Positions 12,200-24,182 of a stretch of 64,000 nucleotides of DNA are shown one piece after another (positions within the stretch are counted from its first letter, which is position 1; every line of letters begins with the position of its first letter). The notes beneath the pieces are model-generated. The model was not told where the DNA came from, did no database searches, and saw only the letters and a list, made by a program, of their open reading frames with translations. The translations under genes and the position numbers were made by a program. The stretch covers positions 12,320,556 to 12,384,555 of the forward strand of contig JAIUCV010000001.1 in NCBI GenBank assembly GCA_026724425.1. The letters are read 5' to 3'. The stretch comes from Erythrophleum ivorense. Its lineage: Eukaryota > Streptophyta > Magnoliopsida > Fabales > Fabaceae.

Positions 12200-12576
12200 A
12201 ATGGACCTAAGAGCTTGTTGAAGTGGAAGATAAATATACAGAATTTATTGGATCTAATACTTGGGGTCTAAAGCGCTGAGAGACGACTGAGAGTGTGGGA
12301 TATGGGATTGGATTGCTCAATATAGCTCTGGTAAATCGGATAGCTATAACTCTAGAATTTGGATTTTTTTTTTGGTTGCAGATGTTCCACTCCTGCTTTT
12401 TGTATATGCACCGAAGAATTCTTATCCCCATTGACAGGATGAGAGTGATGCATGTTGCTAAGGAAATTGAGCAAAGCTTGTTTATCTTCCATGGCCTCAG
12501 CACCAATAGCCGAGAACATTGCTCCAATCACGACGGCTGCTCAGAAAATTAAAGAGAGGTCTAATTTCTTGCTCAT
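12200..12576 (-). pseudogene. N-terminal exon fragment of an LRR receptor-like kinase
   Basis: From ATG 12576-12574 the frame reads MSKKLDLSLIF, an in-frame TGA (12543-12541), then a signal-peptide-like AAVVIGAMFSAIGAEA and EDKQALLNFLSNMHHSHPVN. After a frameshift it continues NSRVIAIRFTRAILSNPIPY (within 12207-12527). The layout matches the leader, LRRNT_2 cap and first repeat of plant LRR receptor-like kinases of the At4g23740 type (EDKQALLDFL, SRVIALRLPG, GLSGPIPP). The cap-region cysteine motif (SWTGVTC in relatives) is destroyed. No further repeats, membrane helix or kinase domain follow, so this is a truncated dead copy. The family assignment is from memory of the motif order. Confidence 0.72.
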
Positions 12577-14025
12577 TTTCTGGTTGAAAAAAATAAAGAG
12601 GAAGGAAAAAGAGTTTTAAATATGTATGAAAGATATTTTAGTTCTTCTGTAGTTAAAATTTTTAAATTTAGATGACTGGGGACTTATTGCAAGTGGGCTA
12701 ATAGATCAATGAGTCTATTGCAATTTTTTTTTTTTTAAGATTAAAGATGACATCTCAATGGAAGACAAAGATAGAGTGAGTAAATGTAACCTTTTTTTTT
12801 TTTTTAATGAAACATGCATGGGACTTTTTGAACTTTAAGACCTTGCTTTATGTTTGTATTAAGTGTGCCCTTGCATTTGAATCATTTGAAAGCCAAACAA
12901 CTAATATATGTTAATTAATTACACAGTCCTAATATACATGACCCATAAAATATACAAATTCATAGTTCTGGCATTGCTTATGAAGCATTACAAGTGGCCT
13001 ACACATGGTAACTAGAGTTTTGGTTTAGTTTAATGTTTAGTTAAATTTTAAATTAATTTTAAAATTGAAATCTATTACTCTAACTCCGGCCTAGCTCAGC
13101 CCAATTAAGAACCAAGTGGCTTGGTTTAGTGTTAGCCTTTTTTTTTCTTTTTTTTTTTAAACATTTATTGTAAAAATTATAAAAATAACTCTAAAAAATG
13201 AAGATTTTTACATAAGTCTTTACAAAATTATATTTTATTTTTAAAAAAATTAAAATTTTTATATACATCCATATACATTTTTTTAAAATTTAATTTTAGA
13301 GTTGAGGTAAACTAGGCAAATGTAATTCTTAGGACTAGCTAGGCCATCCTTTTTTTTTTTTATTTATACTCAACTTAACTTGGCCAAGTAAGATTGGAGA
13401 CTTTGGGCTTCTGTGAGGCCCATGTTCACCCTTAATTAAGTGTATACTTCAATAGAAAAAGTAATTTTTATCCTTTAATCTAGGGTTTAATTATAATTTT
13501 AATATATCAATTTCAAAATGTAATCAAGAATCTTTGAAATTGAGACTTAATTACTGCATTAACTTTAAAATGTAACAAAATATTTACGCTACTTTGAAAA
13601 AAATTGAAAATATTAACTTTTACTCTTATTTAACGTCACATGAGGAGCACGTGCTACGTCTATAGAAAATACACATTTTTTAGCTGTTGTTTTTTCATGC
13701 TTCTAATGTTTTGCCTCAAAAAATTAGTAATGAGTGAATTATAGTGTTTTTTTTGTCTTAAATTCTGTCAAAAACAAAATTAGAGATGGAATTTAAAGAT
13801 GAAAAATTTCATCTAGAAACTTTGAACAATCAAAGGAATATGAAATTGCGGATGAGAATTGAAGCCATTCAAAGACAAGAGAGGTTGAAAGTTGCAAGCC
13901 TGACAAAGGAGGGGCGTTAAATTCTATGACTAGGTTGCTGGGGTATTTTCAATAATTTTGGCTTAGATGAACTCCAGATTTAGGGAATATTCAGCTCTTT
14001 AGCAATCTAAGATGAATGGGAGAAT
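12577..14025. other. intergenic, no gene seen
   Basis: A+T-rich DNA with T-runs (near 12727, 12790, 13140, 13350). The stretch about 13430-13640 resembles common noncoding dispersed repeats. The zone 13740-13870 has motifs similar to those beside the CACTA terminus at 16458, but no clear end. Confidence 0.4.
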
Positions 14026-15015
14026 TTATATCAATATTTTAAAAATCAAATTAGTTATTAAATTTTATAATTTATTAGTTAAATTATAATCGAATAGATA
14101 ATAATTAAATATATACGTTTAAATTTTATTGATTAAAAATATGATATAATAAGTAGTTTTATTATTAAAAATATATATGATACATAATTAACTGTCACTA
14201 ATGGATATATCTTTTAATCATTCTTCAATATTCTTTATTTTTTCTATCTTTACTAAGGTTTGGCAATAAATGCGGCTCCTCTTTATTAAATATTAATATT
14301 TATATTTATTTAAAATGTGAAAATAGAAGAGCCATTCGAAATCAACGCCTTGTATTTATCAGAATATAGTTTGAAAATTTGACTGCTCCGTTGAAAGTTG
14401 AAAGTAAAGTAGAGATGAAAACAAAGCAGAAGGGAAATGATGCTGTAGGTCTGAAACAACACCATCGCTTCATTCTTGCAAATCCACGGTTCCGTGCCTT
14501 CATGATTTGAAAATCGAAATGCTTTGGACACCATGGCTTCATTCTTCTGAATCCACGCCTTCATGATTTGAAATGCTTTAAAAGAACGTCATGGCTTTGT
14601 TTTTTCTACCATGGCATCGTTGTTGCTTTGCATCACTGTTGCCTTTTGAAGTTGATAGGTGTGGCTTCTCCTCTTTCTTTCTCCTTCTTTTTTCTTCTCT
14701 GTTATTACTCAAAACCTCTGCTTTTGATGGGTCTGCAAAATTTTGGAGCTTTAAATCTCGATCTATCTAGATTACGTTTTGGAAAGAAGAAGACAGAGGG
14801 TCATTAGATCACATCTGTTATAAAAATTTAAAAAAAAATCGAGAATCATCCAAACCGTTGGCCCGACCAATTTTATCAGTTTTTATTAATTCTTCTGGTT
14901 GTTAGCCATTTTGTGTTTGTCCTGTTTTGTAGGTTGATCGGATCGAACCAGGACCAGTTCACCCATTTTCCAATCAAATTGGCCAATTTGATTAGATTTT
15001 AATTACCATGACTTA
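14026..15015. repeat. interspersed repeat, copy 2 of the family at 8150 and 58081
   Basis: The left edge ATCAATATTTTAAAAATCAA matches the starts at 8152 and 58081. The right part has GACCAATTTTATCAG and GATCGAACCAGGACCAGTTC, like the far end of copy 1. The centre (14300-14810) has higher G+C and holds an imperfect tandem duplication: 14464-14527 and 14533-14580 share GGCTTCATTCTT and CCTTCATGATTTGAAA. Open frames of 66-84 codons here show no known motif. Confidence 0.4.
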
Positions 15016-16457
15016 CATAAATAAGAGGCCACATAGTTTTTTTAATGAATGTTAAATAAGACTAGGAGAGCTAACATTTTTTTGGGAGTATTATGTTATA
15101 TTTTAAAATTGATGTATTAAAGTTGTAATTAATAAGCCTTTTGGTTATAAGGGTTTTTTTTTTCAGTTACATTTTAAAATTGATGCACTAAAATTGTAAT
15201 CAAGCTTTAGTTTAGGGGGATTTTTGTTGCATTTTAAAGTTGATGTACTAAAATTATAATTAAGCCTTAATTCATAGGGTAAAATATAATTTCTCCCATT
15301 TAAATTTCTTGAGTACTTAGGTTAGGTACTTAAACCAAGAAAAAAAAAGCATAAAAAAGTCATGATTATTTAAGTTCTAGCCAAAATACAATTTACGACC
15401 TTGTGGTTTGACCCACTTGCAATAGACTACCATGTGGTTTATAAGCTTGCAATTAGGTATTTTATGGTTTGAACCATTATTAGCACTTTACTATATATTG
15501 TGCTTTTTTGGTTAAAAAGTTGGATAGAATCTTTAATTTTCCCTTAAATTTTTAATTTTGCTATAAAATTCTTAGTTTTTAATGCAATGAACATTGAAAT
15601 CTCTCCATTAACTAATTAAAATTCCAAATTTGACACTGATAATAAAATATCTTCCCTAAATTCCTCCTTTTTGGTCTTTTAAAATCCTTAATTGGAGACA
15701 CAACCCAATTTCTTCCCCAATCCACTATGAGTTTTGCTCATTGTAGATTTGGGAAACAAAGGCCTTAAGCTAAGTATTTAGGGGGTGAAATAATATAAGA
15801 ACACTTGAATATGCAAGTATCAAATTAATTTTAGCAAAACCACAATGAATATGCATGTATTGGCTTAATTTTAATGTCTATAAACGAAGAAACAGTAGAG
15901 GATAGCAACGTGCTAACAGAGCAAATTAGGAGATATTTGATTGCAAATTTCTAAATCACACATGTTAGTTGATTGAAAAATCTAAGCATAAATGTAATTT
16001 GATAATTCCCCACATTACTTTAATTTTTGAAGAATTTGTTTATATTTTTATTGAAAGCGTCATTTGTTCACTTGCGTAATTAGTGTATAAATTACAGTTG
16101 TATTTGTCATAAATCATTCATTAAGACAATACAGTCGTATTTAAGGGTTAGTTTGGTTAAGCTTTGACAAAAATTACTTTTTTTTAAAAGCTTTTTGTAA
16201 TAGAACTTTTATGTGAAATAAAAGTTAGTTTATGTGCCCAAGACATGCCCGTCCCTCGGACTTAAGTTCTAGGGAAATCTAACTTATCCAAGTTCAATAT
16301 TTACCCCACCATTTTTCTTTCTCTTAACATCTTCTTAATTGTGTCTCCTTTGTAATTGAAAAAAAAAAAGAAGTTTGTGTTTGGATGTGGTAATTAATTT
16401 TTTTTATTTAGCTAAAATTATTTTTTGAGCTATAAAAAATTGTTTAGATACAAAATT
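15016..16457. other. intergenic, repeat-like, no gene seen
   Basis: A segment around 15085-15265 is repeated twice in short form (ACATTTTAAAATTGATG followed by ACTAAAATTGTAATC). The stretch around 15395-15480 (TTGTGGTTTGACCCACTTGC) resembles a dispersed noncoding repeat common in plants. No coding evidence. Confidence 0.4.
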
Positions 16458-16800
16458 CACTACAAAGAAACAATAAATCTTAGAGGAAAAACTAGAGACG
16501 AAATTTGTTTTCATTTCCAATGTGGCAATTTTGTCTTAGAATATTTTTTTGAAATAAAAACTAAAATTTGAGTGGACTTCGAAGTGGAATTATCCATCGC
16601 AAAATATTTTGTTTTTAATTCTATTTTCAATTTATTGCAATTTTTTTAATTTTTGCCTGTAAATTGGTGATGGAAATTTTGTTTGAAAGTGGAGATAAAA
16701 TTTTCTATCTTTAATTCTGTTTCGTTTTAGTGAAAATGAAATTATTATTATTTTTAATTAGAGATGAAGGCACAATTCATCTTGTCTATTATTCAAAATA
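16458..16800 (+). repeat. single CACTA-type terminus
   Basis: CACTACAAAGAAACAATAAA is a good CACTA terminal sequence. It is followed by repeated short motifs (GAGACGAAATTTG, GGTGATGGAAATTTTG) like those of subterminal regions. A partner end and TSD were not found, so only one end is claimed. Confidence 0.45.
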
Positions 16801-17864
16801 ATCTTAATGAGGCAATTTTAATCACTTTCAACCTCTTGTTTGAAGTCCAGTCATCTTGGCTTCAATCAAAGACCTATCTTTCCCGTCCTCCCAAAATGCA
16901 CACTACCTCCCGAGGCCTATCTGCTAGCAAGAGAGGACTATAAATTTGACGCCACTTGAAGCAAAAAGAGTAGTTTTTGTATATTTTTATATGTGAATGG
17001 TCAAGCATATGGGATAATTAAAAGGTCCATTCTATTCTCTACAGATTTGGATCCTTGAAGTATTTCAAGGAATAAAATAAGAAGAGAGAAAGAGAAAAAG
17101 AGAGAAGCAAATGAAATCTACACCTGCCATGTGCTCCTAGTGAATCTTTTTTTTTTTTTTTTTCTTTCTCTCTTCTCACTCTATTTAAACGCATGAAATA
17201 CTTTAGATGATTTGTTCGAATTCTCTACTCTTTTTTTTTTATTAATTTCTTTTCCTCCTATTTGCTTTTATTTTCTACGTATCTGAATGGTAGTATAGGA
17301 TGAAAAGAATTTATGCTTCATTTTTCTTCATTTTCCCTTATTCATTTTAGATCATGATGGATTTGGGGAAAATGGGATTTGGATGTTATTCCTCATTTTC
17401 AAAATAATGTAATGAACTGATTCTTCTTATATGAACCCTACTAGCTCAATCATTTCACAAAAACCCCATTTTCGAAAGTTCCGTAGTTGACGCAAATTTC
17501 TGATTTCCACGGAAGTAAGCTTGTTGTTTATCTTAACACACCACTCCTAATGTACTCAACCATGGGTCTTCTCCTCAAAATGATTTTCTAACACTTCTTG
17601 TTTGGTTTCTCTAAACCTAGTTTTGTTAGTTGCATTTTTAGTCTTGTGGGTGTGGGATAAAATCCCAGTTGGGAGCTAATTGAACAAGTGAATCGTATTC
17701 TGAATTTTACACCTATTGTACAGAGTTTGTTTCCTCAAAGAAAACTGAAACCGACAGTAGAAGCATTTGAACCTAACCCAAACTGCACAACTTTCCTAAA
17801 CGAATTAATACACTATGGTGCATCCACAACTTTCACCATGACCACATTATCACATGCGGTGGGC
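16801..17864. other. intergenic, no gene seen
   Basis: Includes T-runs near 17145-17163 and 17229-17240. The 98-codon frame at 17688-17984 runs through a tandem repeat and has no known motif, so it is not called. Confidence 0.4.
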
Positions 17865-18045
17865 TCAATTCTTAACTATTACGATTCCCCTGTAACAGGG
17901 ATCAAAATCATAGTCTACAACTTTCTCATGTGGTGGGGATCACATTCTACAATTCTTCCATGTGATTGGGATCAAACTCCATGACTTTACCATGTTGCAA
18001 GAGTCAAAATTCACAGCTTTTCCAAGTGGCAGGGATCGAAAGCTC
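17865..18045. repeat. imperfect minisatellite, period about 32-38 bp
   Basis: About four and a half degenerate units of the pattern GGGATCAAA-N-ACAACTTTTCCATGTG follow each other. Unit starts are near 17901, 17939, 17971, 18002 and 18035, with a more decayed unit just before. Unit-to-unit mismatch is high, so the array is old. Confidence 0.55.
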
Positions 18046-18769
18046 ACATAGAGCAACTGTGCAGAGCATCAAATGAACCATTTGCAAATGCGTCATATCG
18101 TCCAAGAGCATGGCTGAACGCGAGAGAATCTTCCCATATACGGTTACATATTGACATTCTTATCAGTAGTTTCAATTTCCAATGTCAAAAAATTAGCGAC
18201 ACTACTTGTTTTGAATTTTCAGAAGTCATATATAGGTATCAAAACTAAAATTGTCATCATGTTTCCAAAATCATGCGTATAAAAAAAATTAGCATCCACA
18301 ATCATCAACGATTGTTTACTAAAAGATCAAAAGATTGACTGCAATAATACGTAAAATACTTTAATTTTGAAAAGACTAGAGAGTAAGAAAGTTACTTACC
18401 TCAAGCACAACTACCCAATTTAGTTTAAGACACTGAACCGCCCACTGACTCAAAATTCAAAACCTAAATATAACATGCAGCCATTAATCAACTATATAAT
18501 GACTATATGCGCACAGGCAAACAACAAGAAAAGGTGCCCTGTGAGCCTTAGGAAAGGCCGCCAATTTAATAAGGAGTTATGTCCAAAATTTGGCGTCTAG
18601 AACCATTGATGTTTGTACTTGATTTTCCTATTAAATAAATTAATTAAGTAAATTACATTTAAATAAGTAGACATGTAAAGTAATCTCAAAGTAAAAAATA
18701 TATATATTTACATATTTATTTATAATTAATTTTATCTATCCATCTAGACAATACCATATCTATCTAAAG
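18046..18769. other. intergenic, no gene seen
   Basis: A+T-rich sequence without recognisable coding or repeat structure. Confidence 0.4.
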
Positions 18770-18995
18770 ATTTATCCTCAGTAGTTTGTACCACCAACAA
18801 TAAGCTTAGCCCCAATTAATTGCATCTGATTTTCTCACTTCTTGCGTAATTCACTAGCACATGTTATCAAATTCATTTTGCCACCCAAGGACATTCCATT
18901 AGAATCTCGAATAACATAACCAACAGCACCTTTTCATTCACCAATAGTGGCTCCATCTACGTTGATTTTAACAAAGTATGGCCTGCAGGTTTTTG
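18770..18995 (-). pseudogene. RNase H-like fragment of a retroelement (RVT_3 type)
   Basis: Read on the minus strand from about 18990, the frame gives KINVDGATIGE, a stop, then KGAVGYVIRDSNGMSLGGKM. This matches the start of the plant RNase H-like domain found at the ends of LINE-type proteins and in many truncated copies (KxNVDGA with the first catalytic Asp, then GGxGxVIRDxxG). The in-frame stop and missing remainder show a dead fragment. Homology is inferred from the motif. Confidence 0.55.
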
Positions 18996-19199
18996 TCAAA
19001 GCAAGATCCTTGAATTAGAACCTTGGGTCTCGGGTTGCTCGAAGGGTTCCATTAATTGACGCCTACCATAGTTATTAGCCCGATCATAATAAATTATATA
19101 TGTTCGGAATCTGGATTCCAACCCAGTGGGCACATAGTGGCATGAACGACACAAAAATCAAATAAGGATGATTACTAGAGGTCAGCCCGGTCCATGAAG

Positions 19200-19600
19200 T
19201 CCTCGGCGGCTAGTCATTCTATGTCAAGAGGAAAAAAGTTGCAAATGACCTAGAGGGGTTTGGGCTAAAATTATCCGGTTGGGGTCATATTTCGAGGCCC
19301 AGAATCCCTAGTTTTGATGTGTTTCTGAGTTGTTGTATAGTTACTTTCTTATTTTTGTCGTATTTATTTCCAATTTTATGGCACTTATTTTATTTTCTTT
19401 TTAATTAGAAGTTATTTTCTTACTTATTAGAGATAATTATAATTGCCTATAAATGAGCTGGGATGCTATTTCAAATTACTCATCAATCAAGAAACTATTT
19501 AGTCTCAAGTGTGTTCTGTGTTTGAATGTGTTTATCAATTCTATGCGTGCTACGCTGCATCACCTCTGCTCTCTCTCCTGTTAATCATGATTTTTTCTTC
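19200..19600 (+). repeat. possible solo LTR or promoter-like repeat
   Basis: CCTATAAATGAGCTGGGATG (TATA element at 19448-19454) is followed by a leader-like stretch with CATCAATCAAGAAACTATTT and pyrimidine-rich sequence, a layout seen in plant LTR U3-R-U5 regions. No TG/CA boundaries or target duplication were found, so the call is tentative. Confidence 0.25.
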
Positions 19601-19946
19601 TTTTGAAAAGCAACCCCATATTTATAATATTTCAGTGTATGTTTTTGCTTATATCTGAACCAAAGAGATCAATTCTAAAAGGTTCTAGCTGTGATGAATT
19701 AGAACACTCACCCCTACAATTTAATAATTTTGCTTGTGACTTAACTACAAATAAGCGAACTTTGACTATTCCTAGTCCTAACCGTGGTTTGTCCAACTGC
19801 AGCTAAGACTATAGTTTTAACTGCGGTTTAACAAGTCTTAACTGCGGCTTGCTGAAATTGCAGTTAGGTACTTTTATTGCTAAATGTGGTTCAAAGGAAC
19901 AATGGTTAAGTGTTAAAAGGGTAATTTAAATTTACACTATTATATC

Positions 19947-21275
19947 GAGACCAGATTCTCTGCATCTCGCCTCTGAGCAGCACATACTGCTGCTGATCAA
20001 AATCTGACCGTTCGCTTCATCTAGTGAACTTTGAGAAGCCACGTTGCCCAATTGCTAAAACGCTGCGTTTAAGTCTATTATCCTCATCTTCCCACGTCAA
20101 CGCACAGATCAGCTGCGTCCTAGGGGCTGTCTTCCTCAAAAGCTTCTTTTCGACAGAGCTCCTTTTAGCAACAATGAAACGCAGTCCAACTTCAACTCTG
20201 CCGTCAAACGCTTTTGTTCCAGCCAAGCTGATGGAAGCTTCCTGCAGTTGGTGAATCACCCTAAAACGCTTCTTTCTCTTCCATCAATCACAGCAAATCA
20301 TATCTGTGATGTTCAACGCTTCTTCCCAGATCTCTTTGATAGCTCCTTTCTCTTCCATCAAACTCTCCTTTCTGATCTTTGATGATTGTTTGATCTGTTA
20401 ATCATGGCTATTTAAGAATTGATACTGGGTTCCTATGAACTGATTGATCTTTTAATTCCTACGATGTGTTATCCCCATCATGTTCATAATTTCATATAGA
20501 GTTCTTGAAATGCAATCCATATATAGCAATCATAAACAAATATATGCACAACTAGGTGAAAGAAAAACTTCTACAGATTCTCAACTTATCCTTTTTCCTC
20601 CCATTGAGAAATAATATTCATAAGAAAAAACAACAAAAATTAAACTTGAACCATTCATTGAAAAAGCAAAGCAAACTACAGAGCCAAACAAATAAAGAAA
20701 AAAGATGGAGGAAAAGATAACTTTAATCACCAAGAAATGCCACTCGTGTTATGCAAATGATGAATTAAGTTTTAACCTTTACATGTTGTTAAAGATGACA
20801 AGAATTCCTCTCCCTTTTTGATAGAAAAACTTGGTTCAAAGTTGCTGTGCTAAAACTTTTAAACGCGTAGAATGGGGACTTTCATTTATGGCTTTAAACT
20901 TCTCCTCATACCTTCTTCTCATAAACAATGGGTGACTAGCACATTCAAATAAACAAGCAATCCCTACATACCATTCAAAATGTAGAGATAGTAGCGAAAC
21001 ATTCAAAATCGCAGAGAACATTCAAAACTTTCAACCTCAACAAGCTGAAAAGTGTACTCTGTCGTGGAAATAAAATGCATAAGGCTAGAGAGCTTTACTA
21101 GGGGGACATCAGAGAACGTTAAGGGCAGGTGAGGATGATAGACTTAATCGCAGCGTTTTAGCGAGTTGGGCAACGTGGCTTGGTAAGGTTCGCTAGTTGA
21201 AGCGGACAGTAAGATGTTGATGAGCGTTAAGGTTCGCTAGATGAAGTGGACAAGAGATACAGAGAATCTAGTCGC
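19947..21275. mobile_element. non-autonomous Mutator-like element (MULE), 1.33 kb
   Basis: The left terminus GAGACCAGATTCTCTGCATC is repeated inverted at the right as GCGACTAGATTCTCTGTATC. The inverted similarity continues for roughly 150 bases with gaps (AAGCCACGTTGCCCAA, AAACGCTGCG, AAGTCTAT). The flanks are TATTATATC (19938-19946) and TATTCGATC (21276-21284), a 9-bp target duplication with two changes, as expected for Mutator superfamily insertions. No MURA transposase was seen. The interior open frames (20024-20254 plus, 20836-21021 minus) have no recognisable motif. The copia element starts only a few bases to the right. Confidence 0.72.
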
Positions 21276-21302
21276 TATTCGATCTTCCCCCATGCACGAT
21301 TG

Positions 21303-22178
21303 TGTTGGCTGTAAGAAAATTTGTTAGTAAAAAAAAAATCAATCCGAGTCTTGTCCAAAGACACTGTGTTTGAGAGCTATTCCGCCACAAGTCGGCAACT
21401 CCCCAGGATTAAACGGACTCTTCTTGCTAGAGAAAGGCATAGAATAGCAAAAGAGAGATGAAGAGAAGCTCAGGAGAGCTGAAAGGAGGAAAGGAGAAGC
21501 TTCAAAGAGTGTCTGTGAACTTGGTGCAAATTGTCCAATTCTAGATCTTGGTATTTATAGGCTCCAGAACACTGAACGTTGGGCAACGAATTCATTCCTC
21601 ATAATAGCAATGATTTTTAGTTTCTGGACATTAGAAGACAAGGCAATCAAACCAAATCCATTTTTGAACGTTGGCCAGCAATAAAACGTTTTCATGAGAC
21701 TATTTTTGAACATTTGAAGATAAATCTGTTTGATGAAATTAGTTTCTTATCATTTCAATGGACAATGAAATGAAGGAAAATAAATTGGTCAAAGAATGAA
21801 TTTTAACTGGAAATCAAAATGGAAAAAAAAACTCCAACGTTCCAAAAAGCAAACCTTTCAAATCTAAAATTGTTAAAAAATAACACTTTTCAGGTAAGCT
21901 ATTTTATATAAATTATTTTGTGATCTTTCAAAATAATTTTCGGTAAAAAATGCCCAGCATCACATTTATTTCATGCGCAGGGGGGCAAACGGATAGATTA
22001 CAACTATTTTGGGCTGTCGTTGTGAGCATGCGAACTCATCTCCTCTCTTGACCTTTTTACAAGTCCACCAACACACCTTAGTATTTATACACTAAGGCCC
22101 TATTTGGTTTAGTCAATATGGGACTTCTTTTCTTTTAATACACACACATAAGCCACACACACACTTATGTTTCCAATA
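21303..22178 (-). repeat. 3' LTR of the copia element
   Basis: Matches 26519-27397 throughout its length. A TATA box lies on the minus strand at 21559-21552 (TATAAATA) within GGAGCCTATAAATACCAAG, conserved in the other LTR. The last bases on the plus strand are TTCCAATA, where the partner has TTCCAACA. Confidence 0.9.
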
Positions 22179-22190
22179 ATCCCCCACATG
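22179..22190 (-). other. polypurine tract of the copia element
   Basis: On the minus strand CATGTGGGGGAT ends exactly at the 3' LTR. A G-rich GTGGGGGAT tract at this spot is the usual plus-strand primer of plant copia elements. Confidence 0.7.
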
Positions 22191-22733
22191 TGTGTTAAAA
22201 GGATCATTACTATCTGAGCTTTGTTATGAGTATAAACGTTTTGAATCTGGTGTCTTCCGACTATGAACCAAACCAAGACCAATAATTCTTAGTAGATAGA
22301 AATGTCAATGAAACATACGTTTTTATGAACCAACAAATCTTTATTGTGTACTAAAGGCTTTATTAGTTAGAGTATACCCCTACAGTTTCTGCTATTAACG
22401 ACGATTTTGCTCTTTAAACAGCCATGCTCGTGCCTAGTGTTTGATGAATGCTCTAGAGACTTTGCCACGGTCTCATAAAAGCGACCCCACTTCACATTCA
22501 TCCAGGTGATTTCATCAAGTGCATCTGCAATGAACACATTATCCATTAGGAATATGAAATCATTAAGAGCTTTGCTCAGCCTCTCTAACAATGCATTCTA
22601 GCACTTTCTCAAACCATAGGAAGGGACAACAATTTTAGCGCTAGCAGAATTAACATATGACTTGTTCTTACCCATATGAACTTCCTTCATAGGATCTCCA
22701 ATCACAGAGGTTGGGTTACCATCACTATTAATT
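22191..22733. other. copia 3' noncoding region
   Basis: Lies between the end of the RNase H frame and the polypurine tract. The 74-codon minus frame at 22367-22591 has no known motif. Confidence 0.5.
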
Positions 22734-24182
22734 TCAAGTTGGCTTAAGTCCCATTCCCTTCGATATTTCAATAACTTGTTTCTTCCTCAAGGGTTTTGTT
22801 AGAGGATTTGCCAAATTCACTTCTGATCTCACATAATCGATTGAGATTATACCATTTTTCAGCAGCTGCCTTATAATATTATACTTCAATTGAATATGTC
22901 TACTCTTTCCATTCAAGACTTTATTTTTAGCCGTAGCTATAGCCAATTAACTATCATAATGTAAAGATACAGAAGGTGTTAGTTTTTCACCTAACGGAAC
23001 ATCTGCTAAGAAGTTTTTCAACCACTCAGCCTCAATGCCAGCCAACTCCATTGCAATAAACTCAGAATCCCTTGAAGATTTTATTAATATATTTTGCTTG
23101 GTTGATCTCCAGGTTATTGCACCACCACCAAGGGTGAATATGTAACCACTAGTGGATTTGATCTGGTCTAAATTTGAGATCCAGTTGGCATCACTATATC
23201 CTTCTAATACAGTGAAAAATCCACTATAAAATATACCATAATTCATGGTATCTCTCAAATATCTCATAACTCTGAAAGGAGCTAACCAATGGTCATCACC
23301 TGGACAGTGGGTATATCTACTCAATCTACAAACAGCATATACAATATCTGGTCTAGTAAAATTCATTAAATGCAACAAACTCCCAATAATCTGTGCATAT
23401 TCAGATTGAGCCACTGGATTACCTTTATATTTTGCTAATTTTGTGTTAGAATCATAAGAAGTACTCAAAGGAGTTTCGTCAAAATGTCCAAATTTTGTAA
23501 GAATTTTTTCAATATAATGTTCTTGAGATAATAAAATACCATTTTCATTCCTTACGATTTTAACACCTAAAATTACTTTTGTTTCATCCATATCTTTCAT
23601 ATCAAAATTTGAAGCTAAGAAGCATTTAGTTTCTTCCACTACATCCAGGCTAGTACCAAAGATAAGTATGTTATCCACATATAAATAGATAATCACACAC
23701 TCATTATTTATTATTTTTGTGTAAACACATCTTTCTACTTCAACAGTAGAGAAGTCATTACTTAACAAGACTTGATCAAGTTTCTCATGCCATTGTTTAG
23801 GTGCTTGTTTTAAACCATACAAAGATTTAACAAGTCTACACACTTTGTTTTCTTGCCTAGGAACAACACACCCTTCAGGTTGTTTCATATAAATCTCTTC
23901 TTCTAAATCACCATTTAGAAAAGCTATTTTAACATCCATTTGATGAATATAAAGCTTATGAGTTGAAACCAAAGCAATCAAAATTCTTATTAAAGAAATT
24001 CTTGTAACAGGAGAAAAAGTATCAAAGTAATCAATATTTTATTTTTGGGAAAAACCTTTAGCTACCAATCTTACTTTATATTTATCAATAGATCTATCAG
24101 GATTATACTTCTTTTAGAACAACCATTTACACCCAATAGGTTTTGTTTTTGGTGGCAAGTCTACTAAAATTCACGTTTTGTT
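22734..24182 (-). pseudogene. copia pol: reverse transcriptase and RNase H
   Basis: RT begins near 24150 (KTKPIGCKWLF, then YKVRLVAKGF near 24070) and continues in the frame 23981-22947 with QMDVKIAFLNGDLEEEIYMK, SLYGLKQAPKQWH and LYVDNILIFG. RNase H follows with GYSDANW, KSTSGYIFTLGGGAITW and SSRDSEFIA, then after a stop near 22947 KSRHIQLKYNIIRQLLKNG to 22734. This enzyme would copy element RNA into DNA inside virus-like particles. The second Asp of the YVDD metal site is Asn, which alone should abolish polymerisation. Stops lie near 22947, 24048, 24114 and 24180. Confidence 0.88.

Noticed and set aside
13735..13760. TATAGTGTTTTTTTT as a CACTA end
   Set aside because: No subterminal motifs on the inner side and no partner terminus or target duplication.
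14310..14807. Open frames of 66-84 codons in the centre of repeat copy 2
   Set aside because: No motif or family resemblance. They overlap on both strands and lie over an imperfect tandem repeat.
20017..20259. Overlapping plus and minus frames in the MULE left arm
   Set aside because: Both depend on the inverted-repeat sequence and show no known domain.
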